Source of the DNA: a bacterium
Lineage (GTDB): Bacteria > Chloroflexota > Dormibacteria > Dormibacterales > Dormibacteraceae
DNA length: 64,000 nucleotides
NCBI GenBank assembly: GCA_004299235.1
Contig: SCQL01000026.1
Coordinates: forward strand, 90,240-154,239
Direction of reading: 5' to 3'
The translations under genes were made by a program, and so were the position numbers. Below are positions 63,240 through 64,000 of this stretch, one piece after another (the first letter of the stretch is position 1; each line of letters opens with the position of its first letter). The notes under the pieces are model-generated. The model did no database searches. It was not told where the DNA came from and saw only the letters and a list, made by a program, of their open reading frames with translations.

Positions 63240-63983
63240 TCAGGCGCAGGCCCCGGTCGTGGATGAGGCCGGGTTGTAGGTGACGCTCACGTTGGGGGTG
63301 ACCGTGACGTTCGAGGCGGCGGTGAACACCGACAGGTAATCCGCGCAGCCCTCACCCAGGTGGAAGTCGTAACTGACCGACGTCACGTTCAGCCAGCTGA
63401 TGACGGCGCCGTTGTGGTGCATGCAGTAGTTCGTCGTGCCGGCCCCGCTGTCGACGCAGGCAATGGCCTTCGCCCACTGTTCCAGGGTCAGGATGCTGAC
63501 CGACATCGGACCGTTAGAGGTGGCGTTCAGGTGGTAGGTAAACGTGTCCGGAACGCCGCCCGCGAGATACCACGACGACCCCTTCACCTGCTGAGGCACG
63601 TTCCAGATGGTCAGGTGTGGATGCTCGAGCTCCGCGCGGACCGTCGCCAGCTGGCCTAGCGTGGCCGTCAGGTTGGTCTGGGTCGACTTGAGCTGGTCCT
63701 GGAGGTTCTGGTTCCGGCCGGTCAGCGACTCGTTCTGCATCGTCAGCGCCCGATCGGCGCTCTGGTAGCCGGTGTCGTCGAGGTAGAGCAGCCCCAACCC
63801 GGCGACCGTCACCAGCAGGGCAGCGGCGAGGGCGGCGATCCACAGCCGGCGCTCGCGAGGGATGAAGCCCGGAGTCCGCGCGTCGGTCACGACCGCCCGC
63901 GTCGGGGGGTCGTAGGGCTCAATTGGCTGCGCGGTGACCTGCTCGATCGGCGCCGGCGACTCTTCCATCTCGGTCGGGGCCAT
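63240..63983 (-). CDS. single-pass membrane protein with coiled coil
   Basis: A 247-residue protein of unknown function. Residues 1-44 are acidic and proline-rich, 47-67 one membrane segment (LWIAALAAALLVTVAGLGLL), and 75-120 a heptad-like coiled coil rich in glutamine, asparagine and leucine (NESLTGRNQNLQDQL). The extracellular part (about 122-247) is beta-rich with four cysteines near its end. Similar architecture is seen in cell-surface proteins of Chloroflexota-like genomes. Start ATG 63983 is near the window edge and could be extended. Confidence 0.65.
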   Translation of the reverse strand: MAPTEMEESPAPIEQVTAQPIEPYDPPTRAVVTDARTPGFIPRERRLWIAALAAALLVTVAGLGLLYLDDTGYQSADRALTMQNESLTGRNQNLQDQLKSTQTNLTATLGQLATVRAELEHPHLTIWNVPQQVKGSSWYLAGGVPDTFTYHLNATSNGPMSVSILTLEQWAKAIACVDSGAGTTNYCMHHNGAVISWLNVTSVSYDFHLGEGCADYLSVFTAASNVTVTPNVSVTYNPASSTTGACA

Positions 63984-64000
63984 GATCGCATCCCAGCCCC

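Overview
The window is GC-rich bacterial DNA, almost fully coding, with many GTG starts, many 4-base ATGA gene overlaps and several apparently leaderless genes (a TANNNT box 6-10 bases before the start codon). It holds the GatCAB amidotransferase, an F420-type LLM oxidoreductase, trehalose synthesis genes, dedicated ABC uptake systems and a Tat-exported protein. This mix fits a soil-type terrabacterial lineage such as Chloroflexota or Ca. Dormibacterota. That is inference, since no 16S rRNA is present; the only rRNA is an isolated 5S gene.

Layout. 1-3852: cell-envelope genes (NTT-like carrier running off the left edge, HtpX protease, GT2 glycosyltransferase, and a divergent polysaccharide flippase). 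3858-5782: a stand-alone 5S rRNA with its own promoter and terminator, then bS21 and an HtrA-like protease. 5924-7306: a berberine-bridge-type flavin oxidase. 7385-14031: a metal-resistance block with a MerB-like lyase, MerA, a divergent ArsR-type regulator with a MerF-like protein, a DUF4331/Tat pair, and CsoR with a permease-YHS fusion behind a clear CsoR operator. 14057-19825: a complete branched-chain amino-acid-type ABC importer (LivM, H, F, G and binding protein) with a divergent TetR regulator. 19849-24687: a GAF histidine kinase, an aldo/keto reductase, a frameshifted methyltransferase and a CDF metal exporter.

24812-26958 is a small accessory scar. An intact tRNA-Thr has a second copy of its 3' half 2.07 kb away, and gene fragments lie between them (a kelch-TetR chimera, a lipoprotein and a UvrA stub). 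26979-41781 is housekeeping: a TRAP-like RNA-binding protein coupled to dnaE, an RNA methyltransferase, a PHP phosphatase, and a long operon pcrA-ligA-zinc-ribbon-membrane protein-gatC-gatA-gatB. 41838-46058: a GAF-cyclase, a transglycosylase-like protein, a lipoprotein, a VapBC pair, an IS481 remnant and tRNA-Lys. 46140-53590: an oligopeptide ABC importer plus an orphan paralogous binding protein. 53802-63983: a lone molybdenum hydroxylase large subunit, convergent otsA and otsB, AidB, an LLM oxidoreductase, an MntR-MntH pair with well-formed operators, and a membrane-anchored coiled-coil protein.

No CRISPR array, prophage, integrase or intact insertion sequence is visible. The most unusual items are the TRAP homologue overlapping dnaE, the tRNA-Thr scar, the unlinked 5S gene, the cyclase lacking its transition-state arginine, and the recurring leaderless architecture.
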